This document shows, piece after piece, positions 45,502-54,999 of a stretch of DNA of 64,000 nt. This DNA comes from Cyclobacteriaceae bacterium (GTDB taxonomy: Bacteria; Bacteroidota; Bacteroidia; Cytophagales; Cyclobacteriaceae). The stretch covers positions 32,474-96,473 of the forward strand of contig JAPZUF010000008.1 in the NCBI GenBank assembly GCA_027533395.1, in the 5' to 3' direction. The notes under the pieces are model-generated. The model saw only the letters and a list, made by a program, of their open reading frames with translations. It did no database searches and was not told the DNA's origin. How positions within the stretch are numbered: the first letter of the stretch is position 1; each line of letters opens with the position of its first letter. The position numbers and the translations under genes are program-made.

Positions 45502-48048
45502 ATGATTTTCGATCTAGACATGATTAAAGCGTTGTATTCAGCCATGCCTGGCCGCATTGCTAAAGCACGCAAAGTAGTAGGCAAACCGCTTACCCTATCG
45601 GAAAAAATATTATACGCTCACTTGCATGGAGATCAAAACCTAGAAAACTTCGGCAGAGGTAAATCTTATGTTGATTTTGCACCCGACCGCGTGGCCATGC
45701 AAGATGCAACTGCACAGATGGCCTTGCTTCAATTTATGTCGGCAGGCAGACCAAAAGTAGCCGTGCCTTCAACTGTACATTGCGACCACCTGATTGTGGC
45801 TAAAACAGGAGCTAAAGAAGATTTGAACATTGCTAATAACGAAAGCAAAGAAGTGTTCGACTTCCTTTCTTCCGTATCCAATAAGTATGGCATTGGTTTC
45901 TGGAAGCCTGGTGCAGGTATCATTCACCAGGTTGTGTTAGAAAACTACGCTTTCCCAGGTGGTATGATGATAGGAACAGACTCACACACTGTAAATGCCG
46001 GTGGTTTAGGCATGATTGCCATTGGTGTAGGTGGAGCGGATGCTGTGGATGTGATGTCGGGCATGGCGTGGGAATTAAAATTCCCAAAACTGATTGGTGT
46101 AAAACTTACAGGAAAACTCAACGGTTGGACTTCCGCTAAAGATGTTATTCTTAAGGTCGCGGGTATCCTAACTGTAAAAGGAGGAACCGGAGCCATCGTA
46201 GAATATTTTGGTGAAGGTGCCACTTCTATGAGTGCTACAGGAAAAGGAACCATCTGTAACATGGGCGCTGAAATTGGTGCAACTACATCAACTTTTGGTT
46301 ATGATGACTCAATGGAAAGATATTTGATTGCAACTGGCCGTGCAGAAGTAGCTAAATTGGCTAACAAAATCAAACAACATTTAACAGCCGATCCTGAAGT
46401 ATATGCTAACCCAGAACAATACTTCGATCAGGTAATTGAAATTGATTTATCAACTTTAGAACCTCACTTAAACGGACCTTTCACTCCGGATTTAGCAACT
46501 CCTCTTTCTAAACTAAAAGAAGAAGCAGCTAAGAATGGCTGGCCTACCAAAGTTGAAGTAGGTTTGATTGGTTCTTGTACAAACTCTTCTTACGAAGACA
46601 TTTCACGCGCAGCTAGTTTAGCCAAGCAGGTTGCTGATAAAGGCTTGAAGACAAAAGCAGAATTTACCATCACACCTGGCTCTGAGCAAGTACGCTACAC
46701 CATTGAGCGCGATGGTTTCATCAAAACCTTCGATAAAATTGGAGCTAAAGTATTTGCTAATGCTTGCGGACCATGCATTGGTATGTGGAGCAGAATGGGC
46801 GCTGAGAAAAAAGAGAAAAATACCATCGTTCATTCTTTCAACAGAAATTTCCAATCGCGTAACGATGGAAATCCCAACACATACGCTTTCGTTGGTTCAC
46901 CTGAATTGGTTACAGCTTTGGCAATTGCCGGAGATTTATCGTTCAATCCGATTACAGATTATTTAACTAATGAAAAAGGAGAAAAAGTTAAACTAGACCC
47001 TCCTACCGGTGATGAGTTACCGAAAAAAGGATTCGATGTAAAAGATCCGGGTTATCAATCACCTGCAAAGGATGGTAGCAAAATAAAAGTATCGGTAAGT
47101 CCATCTTCCGATCGTTTACAATTGTTAGAACCTTTCAAAGCGTGGGAAGGCACAGACTTAACTGATTTGCGTTTGCTCATTAAAGCTAAAGGGAAATGTA
47201 CTACCGACCATATTTCGATGGCTGGTAAATGGTTAAAATACCGTGGCCACTTGGATAATATTTCTAACAACTTGTTGATTGGCGCGACAAACTTCTTCAA
47301 TGAGAAAATCAACAGTGTAAAAAATACATTAACCAACAACTACGATGAAGTACCAAAGGTACAACGTGCCTACAAAGCTCAAGGCATCGGTTCAATTGTA
47401 GTGGGAGATGAAAACTATGGAGAAGGCTCGAGCCGCGAACACGCAGCTATGGAACCTCGCCATTTAGGTGTGCGTGCTATTTTGGTAAAGTCTTTTGCAC
47501 GCATACACGAAACCAACCTGAAGAAGCAAGGTATGTTAGCATTAACTTTCGCTAACAAAGCTGATTACGATAAGATTAAAGAAGATGATGTGATAGACAT
47601 CATCGGTTTAACCAAATTTGCTCCTGAAAAACCGTTAGAAATTGTGTTGCACCACAGCAATGGCAGCAAAGACACGATTTTGGCTAACCATACTTACAAT
47701 GCCAATCAGATTGAATGGTTTAAAGCAGGTTCAGCACTCAATCTTATGGCAAAGAAGTTTTCTGATGAGAAAAAACCTGCGAACCTGCCTGCCGGCAAGG
47801 CAGGGAAAGTAGCAAAAGCAAAACCATCAGCTAAAAAAGCCACCAAAAAAGTTGCAAAAGCAGGAAAAGCAAAAGCTAAACCTGCTGCAAAAAAGATTGC
47901 TAAGAAAGTGGCAAAAAAAGCAAAGCCAGCTGTTAAAAAGGCTAAGGTCAAACCAGCAGCGAAAAAATCAGGCAAAAAAGTAGTTAAAAAATTAGCGAAG
48001 AAGGTAACTAAAAAAGCTGCGAAAAAAGCTGCAAAAAAGAAAAAGTAG
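45502..48048 (+). CDS. Aconitate hydratase with a histone-H1-like C-terminal tail
   Basis: A protein of 848 residues. Residues 1 to ~755 are a complete mitochondrial-type aconitase: Fe-S ligands Cys359 ([14 protein letters not shown]), Cys422 and Cys425 (ACGPCIGMW), with the swivel domain [19 protein letters not shown] late. It interconverts citrate and isocitrate. From about residue 762 the protein changes to ~87 residues of almost only Lys, Ala, Pro and Val ([14 protein letters not shown] repeats), like histone H1 tails or bacterial HC1/AlgP-like proteins. The junction peptide NLPAGKAGK is encoded by a palindromic repeat. The tail is in frame and ends in TAG, with a terminator 24 bp on. Nucleic-acid binding is plausible but unproven. 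Confidence 0.93.
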   Translation: MIFDLDMIKALYSAMPGRIAKARKVVGKPLTLSEKILYAHLHGDQNLENFGRGKSYVDFAPDRVAMQDATAQMALLQFMSAGRPKVAVPSTVHCDHLIVAKTGAKEDLNIANNESKEVFDFLSSVSNKYGIGFWKPGAGIIHQVVLENYAFPGGMMIGTDSHTVNAGGLGMIAIGVGGADAVDVMSGMAWELKFPKLIGVKLTGKLNGWTSAKDVILKVAGILTVKGGTGAIVEYFGEGATSMSATGKGTICNMGAEIGATTSTFGYDDSMERYLIATGRAEVAKLANKIKQHLTADPEVYANPEQYFDQVIEIDLSTLEPHLNGPFTPDLATPLSKLKEEAAKNGWPTKVEVGLIGSCTNSSYEDISRAASLAKQVADKGLKTKAEFTITPGSEQVRYTIERDGFIKTFDKIGAKVFANACGPCIGMWSRMGAEKKEKNTIVHSFNRNFQSRNDGNPNTYAFVGSPELVTALAIAGDLSFNPITDYLTNEKGEKVKLDPPTGDELPKKGFDVKDPGYQSPAKDGSKIKVSVSPSSDRLQLLEPFKAWEGTDLTDLRLLIKAKGKCTTDHISMAGKWLKYRGHLDNISNNLLIGATNFFNEKINSVKNTLTNNYDEVPKVQRAYKAQGIGSIVVGDENYGEGSSREHAAMEPRHLGVRAILVKSFARIHETNLKKQGMLALTFANKADYDKIKEDDVIDIIGLTKFAPEKPLEIVLHHSNGSKDTILANHTYNANQIEWFKAGSALNLMAKKFSDEKKPANLPAGKAGKVAKAKPSAKKATKKVAKAGKAKAKPAAKKIAKKVAKKAKPAVKKAKVKPAAKKSGKKVVKKLAKKVTKKAAKKAAKKKK
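47784..47804. repeat. Palindromic GC-rich repeat inside the aconitase gene
   Basis: CCTGCCT-GCCGGC-AAGGCAGG forms a near-perfect palindrome with one extra A on the right arm. It encodes LPAGKAG exactly at the junction of enzyme and basic tail, and its GC content contrasts with its surroundings, as expected for an inserted REP-like element. Confidence 0.65.
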
Positions 48049-48071
48049 AATTACTCATTTTACTAAATAAG

Positions 48072-48095
48072 AAAGCCCCTAAATGGGGCTTTTTT
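48072..48095 (+). terminator. Intrinsic terminator after the aconitase gene
   Basis: AAAGCCCC (48072-48079), loop TAAAT, GGGGCTTT and a T run, 24 bp after the stop codon. Confidence 0.88.
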
Positions 48096-48171
48096 ATTGG
48101 TATTCTAATCATTTTAGTAATGTAGCCGGCAATTACAACTTAATGAGTCACACCTTGTCTTGACCTTCAGC

Positions 48172-48179
48172 TAAATTTG
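48172..48179 (+). promoter_or_regulatory. -7 promoter box for the 116-residue protein gene
   Basis: TAAATTTG matches TAnnTTTG and ends 17 bp before the ATG at 48197, the same geometry as the box before bioF. A TTG at 48155-48157 is closer than the usual -33 spacing. Confidence 0.4.
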
Positions 48180-48196
48180 TGTAAATTCAATTTATC

Positions 48197-48547
48197 ATGT
48201 CGGCACAAGGCGATCTTCAAATAAAAAATAATTCTTTTCACGCAATCGATCATGTGCGCAATTTGCGTAACAGTTTGATAAAAGATTTTTTAGACGAACG
48301 TAATCTTCAAGTTTATGTACAACAAAGATTCAATGTTCATCAACTATCTGCAGTAAAGTTAGCTTTCATTAAAAAAGATTTAAAGGAATTATTGATAAGC
48401 CCGGTAAACGTATCATTGTATCAACCGATTATAGAAAATATTGAGAAAGAAAATTCTGCGCGTTTAGCAGAGCAAAATGAAGAATTGTTTTATAATGAAA
48501 TCAATTCCGTAATCAAGAAATCACTCTACATTCCGGAGGAAGATTAA
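48197..48547 (+). CDS. Hypothetical protein, helical, unknown function
   Basis: A soluble, mostly helical protein of 116 residues with no signal peptide and no motif I recognise (IDHVRNLRNSLIKDFLDERN; C-terminal KKSLYIPEED). It is preceded by a -7 promoter box and follows the aconitase terminator, so it is probably its own transcript. Codon use resembles its neighbours, which supports a real gene. Confidence 0.55.
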   Translation: MSAQGDLQIKNNSFHAIDHVRNLRNSLIKDFLDERNLQVYVQQRFNVHQLSAVKLAFIKKDLKELLISPVNVSLYQPIIENIEKENSARLAEQNEELFYNEINSVIKKSLYIPEED

Positions 48548-48631
48548 ACAATCCATCCAAATTCTTCACGATTACTTAACATTTTGTTTCCGCCAACTTG
48601 GTGAAAGTAGCGTAATTTTAATAAAAAAAAT

Positions 48632-49132
48632 ATGCTGCTTAGAATTGCTCAACCTATTATTTTGTCGGTTGCTGTTTTGGCCATTATTATTCTTCCTCAC
48701 TCTTCGCCAATTCAACCCTCTGAAAAACTAAAATCAGAAATAGTAGCTGAAAACAGTTTACATGTACTTATTAATCAAAATTTTACAAGACAAACTATTA
48801 AACAAGCTATCCACCATCAATACAACGACCAGCAAGTATTAGAAATAATCACTGAAGAATTTTCGCTTCGTTTTATTATTAACGAAAATCGTTTTCAAAA
48901 TAGTTTTTATTCATTTGAAGAATTCAATGGAAACATTGCTACTATACATTTTAAAAATGGTTGCTACGCTACAACTGATCATTACTTCACCGCTATACTT
49001 AGCATTCAAGAAATCAATACCAATGAAATAAAAGGTAGTTTCAATTTAATGGCCAACGCGGAAACTTGTAACCAACATATTTCACTTCAAAATGGCGAGT
49101 TCTGGACATCTTTCGAACAAGTATTAAATTAA
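48632..49132 (+). CDS. Hypothetical exported protein
   Basis: A protein of 166 residues with an N-terminal hydrophobic helix (PIILSVAVLAIIILP) that acts as signal or anchor, followed by an α/β region. The C-terminal half (NIATIHFKNGCYATTDHYFTAIL; KGSFNLMANAETCNQHISLQNGEF) looks like a lipocalin-type or DUF-type β-sheet with two cysteines. The 3' end overlaps the convergent metalloprotease gene by 9 bp. No function is assigned. Confidence 0.55.
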   Translation: MLLRIAQPIILSVAVLAIIILPHSSPIQPSEKLKSEIVAENSLHVLINQNFTRQTIKQAIHHQYNDQQVLEIITEEFSLRFIINENRFQNSFYSFEEFNGNIATIHFKNGCYATTDHYFTAILSIQEINTNEIKGSFNLMANAETCNQHISLQNGEFWTSFEQVLN

Positions 49133-50257
49133 TGTTGGTCTAAACGTTATCCTTTTTATTTCTTTTTCAAATTTCAATTTTAAAAATTCAGCTATTCCTT
49201 TATCCACTGCTTGATTTTTATTCTGTATTGCCAAGTTAAAATTTTTCACTGCTTCATCGTTATCACCTTTTAATAGAAAAGAAGTAGCCGTTGCACCATG
49301 AATAGAAATTTTAGCTAAAATGGGTGAAGGCTTAAATAGCTGTTCATACTTCATTACCTCATCCTTATTCTTCTTTTCTAATCCATAGAATAAAATAGCA
49401 TCTAACCATAAACCATTTCGTATACCATCCGGCACTTCTTCTGCATGCTCTAAATATTTTTTTAAAAAATACTCTGCTTCTTCTACTTCTTGTAAACTCC
49501 AAGCTCGATAAAACAAATAGTAATAAAGATAAAATGCCATGGGTGCTTTTATTTTGACTCCCAAAGCAATGGCATCTACTAATTCTTGCTTGTTTAATCT
49601 TTCGGGTGTTTCTCCACTTCCTGATGTTGCTATTACTTTCAATAAACTCACTTCAAAAGCAGCATGGTCCCCGCCACGCATTAACCTGATAAAACGAGCA
49701 CCATCAGAAGAAAAACCACCCATGTGAAAAGGTATGGCTGTTATTAAAAAAAGAAAAGCAGATAAGGCAGCAAGAACAAATAGAGAACCTTGTAAAACTT
49801 GCGCTGCATACGATAATTCTCGCCCTTGAAACAGATAGAAACACAATGCAAAAAGTAAAAAGGTAAACAACGATGCCAGTGGACCTCCGGCAGCAAACCA
49901 TGCAAATCTTTTTTGTAAGCCATTTGTTTCAGTAGGCATGCAGAGAACCAAGCCACCAGAAGTATTCACATTCGTATTCCATTTGAATGACCACTTATCA
50001 TTTGTCTTCTCCCACATAAATGGACCAACCACATATAAACGAAAATCGAAACCTACCCATACCCCAGCAATAGCATGGCCTGCTTCGTGCAATGCAACAG
50101 CTACGAAATAAAATAAAAATGTTAGAAGTAGTAAAATAAAACCAACACCTGCATCGTATTGATCCATTAATTTTGTTGTTGTAAAAGCTATTATAAAACC
50201 CATTAAACCTCCCACGGAAGCCATCATTAAGGTTGCTGTTATTTTCTTCTTATTCAT
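49124..50257 (-). CDS. Membrane metalloprotease-like protein (M50-type HExxH)
   Basis: A protein of 377 residues. Residues 1-170 hold about five TM segments with the zinc motif HEAGH (His57-Glu58, His61) inside a hydrophobic helix, a feature of M50 site-2 proteases. AAGGPLASLFTFLL supports the fold, but the usual distal LDG/NxxPxxxxDG motif is replaced by AIPFHMGGFSSDGARF. Residues 220-377 form a soluble TPR-like helical domain (LLKGDNDEAVKNFNLAIQNK). A possible role is intramembrane cleavage or a related scaffold. It is monocistronic. Confidence 0.7.
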   Translation of the reverse strand: MNKKKITATLMMASVGGLMGFIIAFTTTKLMDQYDAGVGFILLLLTFLFYFVAVALHEAGHAIAGVWVGFDFRLYVVGPFMWEKTNDKWSFKWNTNVNTSGGLVLCMPTETNGLQKRFAWFAAGGPLASLFTFLLFALCFYLFQGRELSYAAQVLQGSLFVLAALSAFLFLITAIPFHMGGFSSDGARFIRLMRGGDHAAFEVSLLKVIATSGSGETPERLNKQELVDAIALGVKIKAPMAFYLYYYLFYRAWSLQEVEEAEYFLKKYLEHAEEVPDGIRNGLWLDAILFYGLEKKNKDEVMKYEQLFKPSPILAKISIHGATATSFLLKGDNDEAVKNFNLAIQNKNQAVDKGIAEFLKLKFEKEIKRITFRPTLI

Positions 50258-50378
50258 ATCCAGTTTGTAACACTTATGTTTGTTGAATTACAACAAACTT
50301 AAAAAAGTATCAAATTATAAATGATAAGATAACAGTCGGAATAATTTAAAAATGATGATAACTATTTTGAAAATAAAA

Positions 50379-51287
50379 TCAATTCTTCATCCACCCCAAA
50401 CCAAGTTGCTTTGCACGGTTGGGATAGTCTGTTATTAATCCATCAACACCCCAGGTTTTAAGTTTCAACATTTCGCTTGCATCATTAACTGTCCAGGGGA
50501 TTACTCGCATTCTTGCTTGCTTGATGGCTTTAATTCTTTCTTCTGATAACAATTGATAATATGGACTATAAATCTCTGGCGTAAAACCTAACTGTTTTAT
50601 ATTTTCTTCCCAACTCAATTTATTTTCTATCAGTAAGGCTAACCTAACAGTTGGATAGTTCTTTCTGATGTACTGCAAAACCCTGAAATCAAAAGATTGA
50701 ATTACTACTCTATCTGGCGGAAGATATTCATCAATCAATTGAATGACTAAATCAGAAAATAATTTTACATCTGGTTGTGAAATGCCTTCTTCTCCTTTCA
50801 CACTTTTAATTTCAATATTATAGTCAACTTCATATTTTGTTTTGTTCTTGATAAAATCTTCTACCTGAACGATTACATCTCTTAATAAGGGTTTAATGGT
50901 TTTCATTTTCACCTGCTCTGGAAATCGCTCATGCTTTTTAGAACCACAATCGCATGCCGCAATTTCTGCATACATCATCTTATATAGATTGTATTGCTTC
51001 TCATTTCCAAATTCTTCTCCATTTAAACCCAAACAAATTTCCGGAGAAAGATAAGGCTCGTGTGAAACCAACACCTGTTTATCGGCTGTAATCACAACAT
51101 CTAATTCAACAGTTGTAACACCTTCTTGCAAAGCGGCCAAGAAAGCAGGAATCGTATTTTCAGGAAACATGCCTCTTGCTCCTCGATGTCCTTGTAAATC
51201 AAACGAAGGGTAATAAGGTTTTTGTTGTTGTGCCACCATTTCAAAACTCATTAACACTAACAAATAAAAAAAGCTAGTTCTGATCAT
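50379..51287 (-). CDS. Glycerophosphodiester phosphodiesterase (GDPD), exported
   Basis: A protein of 302 residues with a signal peptide (TSFFYLLVLMSFEMVAQ). The GDPD core starts LQGHRGARGMFPENTIPAFLAALQEGVTTVELDVVIT, containing the HRG, PENT and ELD catalytic/metal residues, then SHEPYL with the second His. Late motifs are VIQSFDF and WTVNDASEMLKLKTWGVDGLITDYP. It hydrolyses glycerophosphodiesters in the periplasm or outside the cell. Its start codon lies in the loop of a terminator-like hairpin. Confidence 0.9.
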   Translation of the reverse strand: MIRTSFFYLLVLMSFEMVAQQQKPYYPSFDLQGHRGARGMFPENTIPAFLAALQEGVTTVELDVVITADKQVLVSHEPYLSPEICLGLNGEEFGNEKQYNLYKMMYAEIAACDCGSKKHERFPEQVKMKTIKPLLRDVIVQVEDFIKNKTKYEVDYNIEIKSVKGEEGISQPDVKLFSDLVIQLIDEYLPPDRVVIQSFDFRVLQYIRKNYPTVRLALLIENKLSWEENIKQLGFTPEIYSPYYQLLSEERIKAIKQARMRVIPWTVNDASEMLKLKTWGVDGLITDYPNRAKQLGLGWMKN

Positions 51288-51307
51288 GCATCAAAACTAG
51301 CTTTTTT
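51267..51307. terminator. Bidirectional terminator-like hairpin overlapping the GDPD start codon
   Basis: AAAAAAGCTAGTT (51267-51279) pairs with AACTAGCTTTTTT (51295-51307), a 13-bp stem with a 15-nt loop. On the minus strand it follows the TonB-type gene's stop by 17 bp and ends in a T run. The GDPD ATG (51287-51285) is in the loop, and the T run encodes its first signal-peptide residues. Confidence 0.75.
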
Positions 51308-51324
51308 ATTGAGAATGAAAAATA

Positions 51325-54117
51325 CTATTGCCGCATCATCATGCGCATGCCACCGCGTTGTCCCATTGGATTTAATTGCTTATTCAAATTATAAGTAAAT
51401 AAAAATATCCAAAAGCGACCTAAATTGTTGTAAGTAGTACGCTCAACAAAATTGAAGGAAGCATTTTGCGATGCCCCAAAATCATTATTTAAAATATTAT
51501 TAACACCTACTTTAATTTCTCCTGCTTTGTTTTTTAACACAAATCTTGAAAATGCCACATTCAATAAGTTTACTTGTTGTGCAAAATCATTTCCACTTGC
51601 TCGGTAGTCTAGCAATTCATAATTAGCACTAAGCATGTAAACTTTAGCGAAGTTAAAAGTTGCGCGCGCCTCGTAGTTATTGTTAAAAAATAACTGGTTG
51701 GCCTGTTCATTAAATTCATACTTAGATTGGTTGCGAGATGTTGTAGCTGATAAATCTAAGTTGATGAATTCTTTGTAAGCGAAGTTATATCGAACAGTAC
51801 CACCGATTGAATTAGTTCTGATATCTGTTTCATTATTATTGATGACATTCAATCCAAATTGTTCAGAGATATTGGCCGAGATGTTAAACCTGCTTTTAAT
51901 TTTGTTAACAGGAAATCCTACAGCGAAATTAGCGTTTATTCTTGTGTTTCCTTTAACGTTTACCGGCTTGGTTACTCTTACGCCTTCAGCATTAAAGGTT
52001 TGTGCAGTTGTTATGGCATTCTCGGTGTAGGTTGCTGATCCTAACAAAAAGAAATTAACAAATGAAACTGGACTAAACGTTATAAAGTTCGCTCGAATAT
52101 TATGTGCAGTTGCGGGTACCAAGTTAGGATTACCTTCTGAAATATTTAATGGATCAGAGTTATCCACCACTGGTTGTAATTGCGATATATTAGGTTCTTG
52201 TACATCTGCATCATAATCTATGTTGATGTTTTTTGTATTCGTAAACTTATAATTGAAACGAAGTGATGGAACCCAATTCTGGAAGGTACGATTTATTTTT
52301 CCTCCTTCAGAAATAAAGTCGCCTTTAAGTTGGGTAAACTGATAACCCGTGCCTACAGTTAACGAATATTTGTCGCGGTTAATTTTTACATTCATCAATG
52401 GTCGATTTACCAAGTAATCACTTTCAAACATGGTGCTTAGCGCTTCGTTAAAGTTTTCTTCTTCATTAATCAAATCATATACTTCACGGTTAACTTCACT
52501 TTGGTTGCGATTATAAACATATCCTGCTTCCAAGTATCGTCTATTTCCCAAAGGCTCTGTATAACTCAGTGTGGCTCCGTAACTCATGGTTTCTGTTTCT
52601 TGCAAAGACCTTTGGTTAGTTAGGATGGTATTGTTCTGCGGTAGCAAAAATATATTGCTTGCATCCAATCTTCCTGTGTATTCTGCTTGAGAAACTCCAA
52701 AACTTAAATTTGCAGAAATCGTTCTGCCTTTTTTTGCAAACTTATGTCGAAGCAAAGCCTCGGTGTTATATGTATCAGATAGTTGATTGGCTTTTGCTTG
52801 TGTTGTTCCTTCATTTAAAGTTTCTCCTTCTCCATTTCTAGTAATGCTAGAAGATTTCGATAAAGATTCTGTTTCATTTCTGGTAAGGGTGTTGTTCCAT
52901 TTTATGGAGTTAACAGAATCTATTTGCTGATCCAGATTAGCTACTACGCGGTGGTTGTAATTGTTATTATCGGTAAAAGCATTTTGTTTAAATGTATTGG
53001 AAGGCAAACCTGAACTAAAAAAATTATCGCGATTTAAAGTTTGATCTGTGGTATGGTTGATCCAATTATAAAAGTAATTAGAGGTTAACTTACTCTTAGG
53101 CGAAAAATCTTTGTTGTAATTAATACCTGCCCCTAAGTTTTGAAAAATTCCATTTTGTCTTCCACCAAAATTTAAGGCCGGTCCTCCTTGATTTCCACCA
53201 GCATTAAACGATAAGCGCAAACCACCTCCTCCGCCAAGCATTTGGCCTGATTGTCCACTAAAGTTTAAATAATCATCAATGCCAAAGCCTTGTTCATTGG
53301 TATTGTTAGACATACTTAATATAGAAAGTTGTTCTGTTTTCTTAAAGCGAAACAAACTCAACTTACCTACATAACGCTCATCTGTTCCGTAGCCTGCGGT
53401 AGCGCTGCCAAACATGCTATTCTTAAATTCTTCTTTCAACTTTAGGTTGATCGTTTTTTCTCTCTGTCCATCATCTATTCCTGTAAAGGTAGCTTGGTCT
53501 GATTGCTTATCATAAATCTGAACTTTATCGATGGCCTTGGCAGGTAAATTCTTTGTAGCCAACTTAGGATCTCTACCAAAAAATTCCTTTCCATCTACCA
53601 TTACACGTTGCACATTTTCGCCTTGCGCGCGTATGTCGCCATCGCTATCTACTTCTACACCGGGTAATTTTTTTAACAAGTCTTCTACGTTTGCATTTTC
53701 TTGTGTTTTAAAAGATGGTGCATCAAATTCTATGGTATCTTTCTTAATGATAACAGGTGCACGTTCTGCTTTTACTACCACTTCACTAAGTTGTGTAGAC
53801 TTTACTTGTAATGCAATATCTCCTAATTCAATTGATGTGTTGCCATCCGAAGGACTAACCGATCTGTATAATGTTTGATAACCAACATAGGTTACACGAA
53901 ACAGGTAACTTTTATTCTGTTGATTTTTAAACTCAAACTTTCCTTCTGTATTAGTTGTGGTAAAGGCTAATAAGGAAGAGTCGGAAGGTTGAAGCAACAT
54001 TACAGTTGCAGAAGGCAAACCAGTTTTGTTTTCATCTAACAATCTGCCGCTGATGCTGATTTTTTGCGCCATAATTGTGAATGGCAACAAAAAGATAAAG
54101 AGGAATAATCTTTTCAT
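51325..54117 (-). CDS. TonB-dependent-type outer-membrane β-barrel protein with carboxypeptidase-like N-terminus
   Basis: A protein of 930 residues. The signal peptide (LFIFLLPFTIMAQ) is followed by a carboxypeptidase-regulatory-like domain (ISISGRLLDENKTGLPSATVMLL) and a plug domain (ENANVEDLLKKLPGVEVDSDGDIRAQGENVQRVMVDGKEFFG). A long β-barrel of the OMP_b-brl_3 type follows, ending in an aromatic strand region and a short Met/Arg tail. It is an outer-membrane transport or secretion-associated barrel. It begins 1 bp after the GLPGLI gene, a pairing seen repeatedly in Bacteroidota. Confidence 0.88.
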   Translation of the reverse strand: MKRLFLFIFLLPFTIMAQKISISGRLLDENKTGLPSATVMLLQPSDSSLLAFTTTNTEGKFEFKNQQNKSYLFRVTYVGYQTLYRSVSPSDGNTSIELGDIALQVKSTQLSEVVVKAERAPVIIKKDTIEFDAPSFKTQENANVEDLLKKLPGVEVDSDGDIRAQGENVQRVMVDGKEFFGRDPKLATKNLPAKAIDKVQIYDKQSDQATFTGIDDGQREKTINLKLKEEFKNSMFGSATAGYGTDERYVGKLSLFRFKKTEQLSILSMSNNTNEQGFGIDDYLNFSGQSGQMLGGGGGLRLSFNAGGNQGGPALNFGGRQNGIFQNLGAGINYNKDFSPKSKLTSNYFYNWINHTTDQTLNRDNFFSSGLPSNTFKQNAFTDNNNYNHRVVANLDQQIDSVNSIKWNNTLTRNETESLSKSSSITRNGEGETLNEGTTQAKANQLSDTYNTEALLRHKFAKKGRTISANLSFGVSQAEYTGRLDASNIFLLPQNNTILTNQRSLQETETMSYGATLSYTEPLGNRRYLEAGYVYNRNQSEVNREVYDLINEEENFNEALSTMFESDYLVNRPLMNVKINRDKYSLTVGTGYQFTQLKGDFISEGGKINRTFQNWVPSLRFNYKFTNTKNINIDYDADVQEPNISQLQPVVDNSDPLNISEGNPNLVPATAHNIRANFITFSPVSFVNFFLLGSATYTENAITTAQTFNAEGVRVTKPVNVKGNTRINANFAVGFPVNKIKSRFNISANISEQFGLNVINNNETDIRTNSIGGTVRYNFAYKEFINLDLSATTSRNQSKYEFNEQANQLFFNNNYEARATFNFAKVYMLSANYELLDYRASGNDFAQQVNLLNVAFSRFVLKNKAGEIKVGVNNILNNDFGASQNASFNFVERTTYNNLGRFWIFLFTYNLNKQLNPMGQRGGMRMMMRQ

Positions 54118-54118
54118 C

Positions 54119-54856
54119 TTAATTTCTTATGATTACACCCCCATTGGCATTCATCTTCTTCATTTGTTCTTCCACAATAGTGCGGTAATTTTGTCGATTT
54201 ATTTTTTGTCCTCCGGAAGGAATTTTCAAATCACTTTTCTTTAACTCACGCAATTCAACTTTTTGCGCTACATACACTCTTTCACCATTGTTTACATCTA
54301 CTGCTAATACAGCACCTGGCAGAGAATGGAATTGCTCCGGTCCTAAAAAAGGTCTGATGGATTCCGTATACCAGGCCGTGATTTCTTCTTTTACGTTGGG
54401 GCGAGGTTCTGCTGTATAGTAGGCTTGCTTACACACATAACCTTGGATGGTTTTTGTCTCTGTTCCAAATTTCCAAGGCGAAGTTTTTACAGAGTCATCA
54501 ATCAAATACTCTTTACCCATAAAATCTTGCTTCTGTAAAAACTTCATGTCTGATGTTCTTACATATGTTTCTGTTTTGGGAGTATTGAATCGCATCTGTA
54601 CTCCTCCTCCATTGCCAAAAGGTTCTTCTTCTTCTTCGGGTACACTTTTATAGAGTGATTCATCCTGATTAAAAGCTAAAGTAAATTTTGTTGTTCTGTA
54701 CTCAGGAATCATGGCTTTCATTTCTTGTCTGTCTGCCGGAATTCTTCTGTGGAGATTGATTTTCATATCGTAGGTAATTACACCACTTTGTGCAAAAACA
54801 GTTTGCATGGCCAATACGCCAACCAACAGGCCGGCTAAGAGTAGTAATCTTTTCAT
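54119..54856 (-). CDS. GLPGLI family protein
   Basis: A protein of 245 residues from the ATG at 54856 (MKRLLLLAGLLVGVLAMQTVFAQ gives a clean signal peptide; an ATG at 54874 adds six residues). It starts SGVITYDMKINLHRR and contains TKTIQGYVCKQAYYT and FHSLPGAVLAVDVNNGE, where SLPGAVL replaces the family's GLPGLIL signature. The C-terminal part is basic and polar. It is a periplasmic or outer-membrane-associated protein of unknown biochemistry, co-transcribed with the TonB-type barrel. Confidence 0.88.
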   Translation of the reverse strand: MKRLLLLAGLLVGVLAMQTVFAQSGVITYDMKINLHRRIPADRQEMKAMIPEYRTTKFTLAFNQDESLYKSVPEEEEEPFGNGGGVQMRFNTPKTETYVRTSDMKFLQKQDFMGKEYLIDDSVKTSPWKFGTETKTIQGYVCKQAYYTAEPRPNVKEEITAWYTESIRPFLGPEQFHSLPGAVLAVDVNNGERVYVAQKVELRELKKSDLKIPSGGQKINRQNYRTIVEEQMKKMNANGGVIIRN

Positions 54857-54915
54857 TGTCGTATTAAGTTTCATGAATTGAATGATACAAATAACGCTTA
54901 CTGATGCTGGCGAGT

Positions 54916-54953
54916 AGGTTAAAAGTTCTAAAACCTAGGTTAATTAAGGTTAA
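54916..54953. promoter_or_regulatory. Three phased AGGTTAA direct repeats in a divergent promoter region
   Basis: AGGTTAA occurs at 54916-54922, 54937-54943 and 54947-54953, with starts spaced 21 and 10 bp, close to two and one turns of the helix. The sites lie between the GLPGLI/TonB-type operon (minus) and the kinase/OmpR-type regulator genes (plus). Direct repeats with this period are typical of OmpR-family operators; binding is inferred. Confidence 0.5.
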
Positions 54954-54999
54954 AACCAATTTTTATTTGAAGAGAACTGCGTTTATTTGTTAAGCGAAT

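Noticed and set aside
47706..47975. Minus-strand Ala/Phe-rich frame opposite the aconitase tail
   Set aside because: It is the mirror of Lys/Ala codon repeats, and the aconitase frame on the plus strand explains the sequence.
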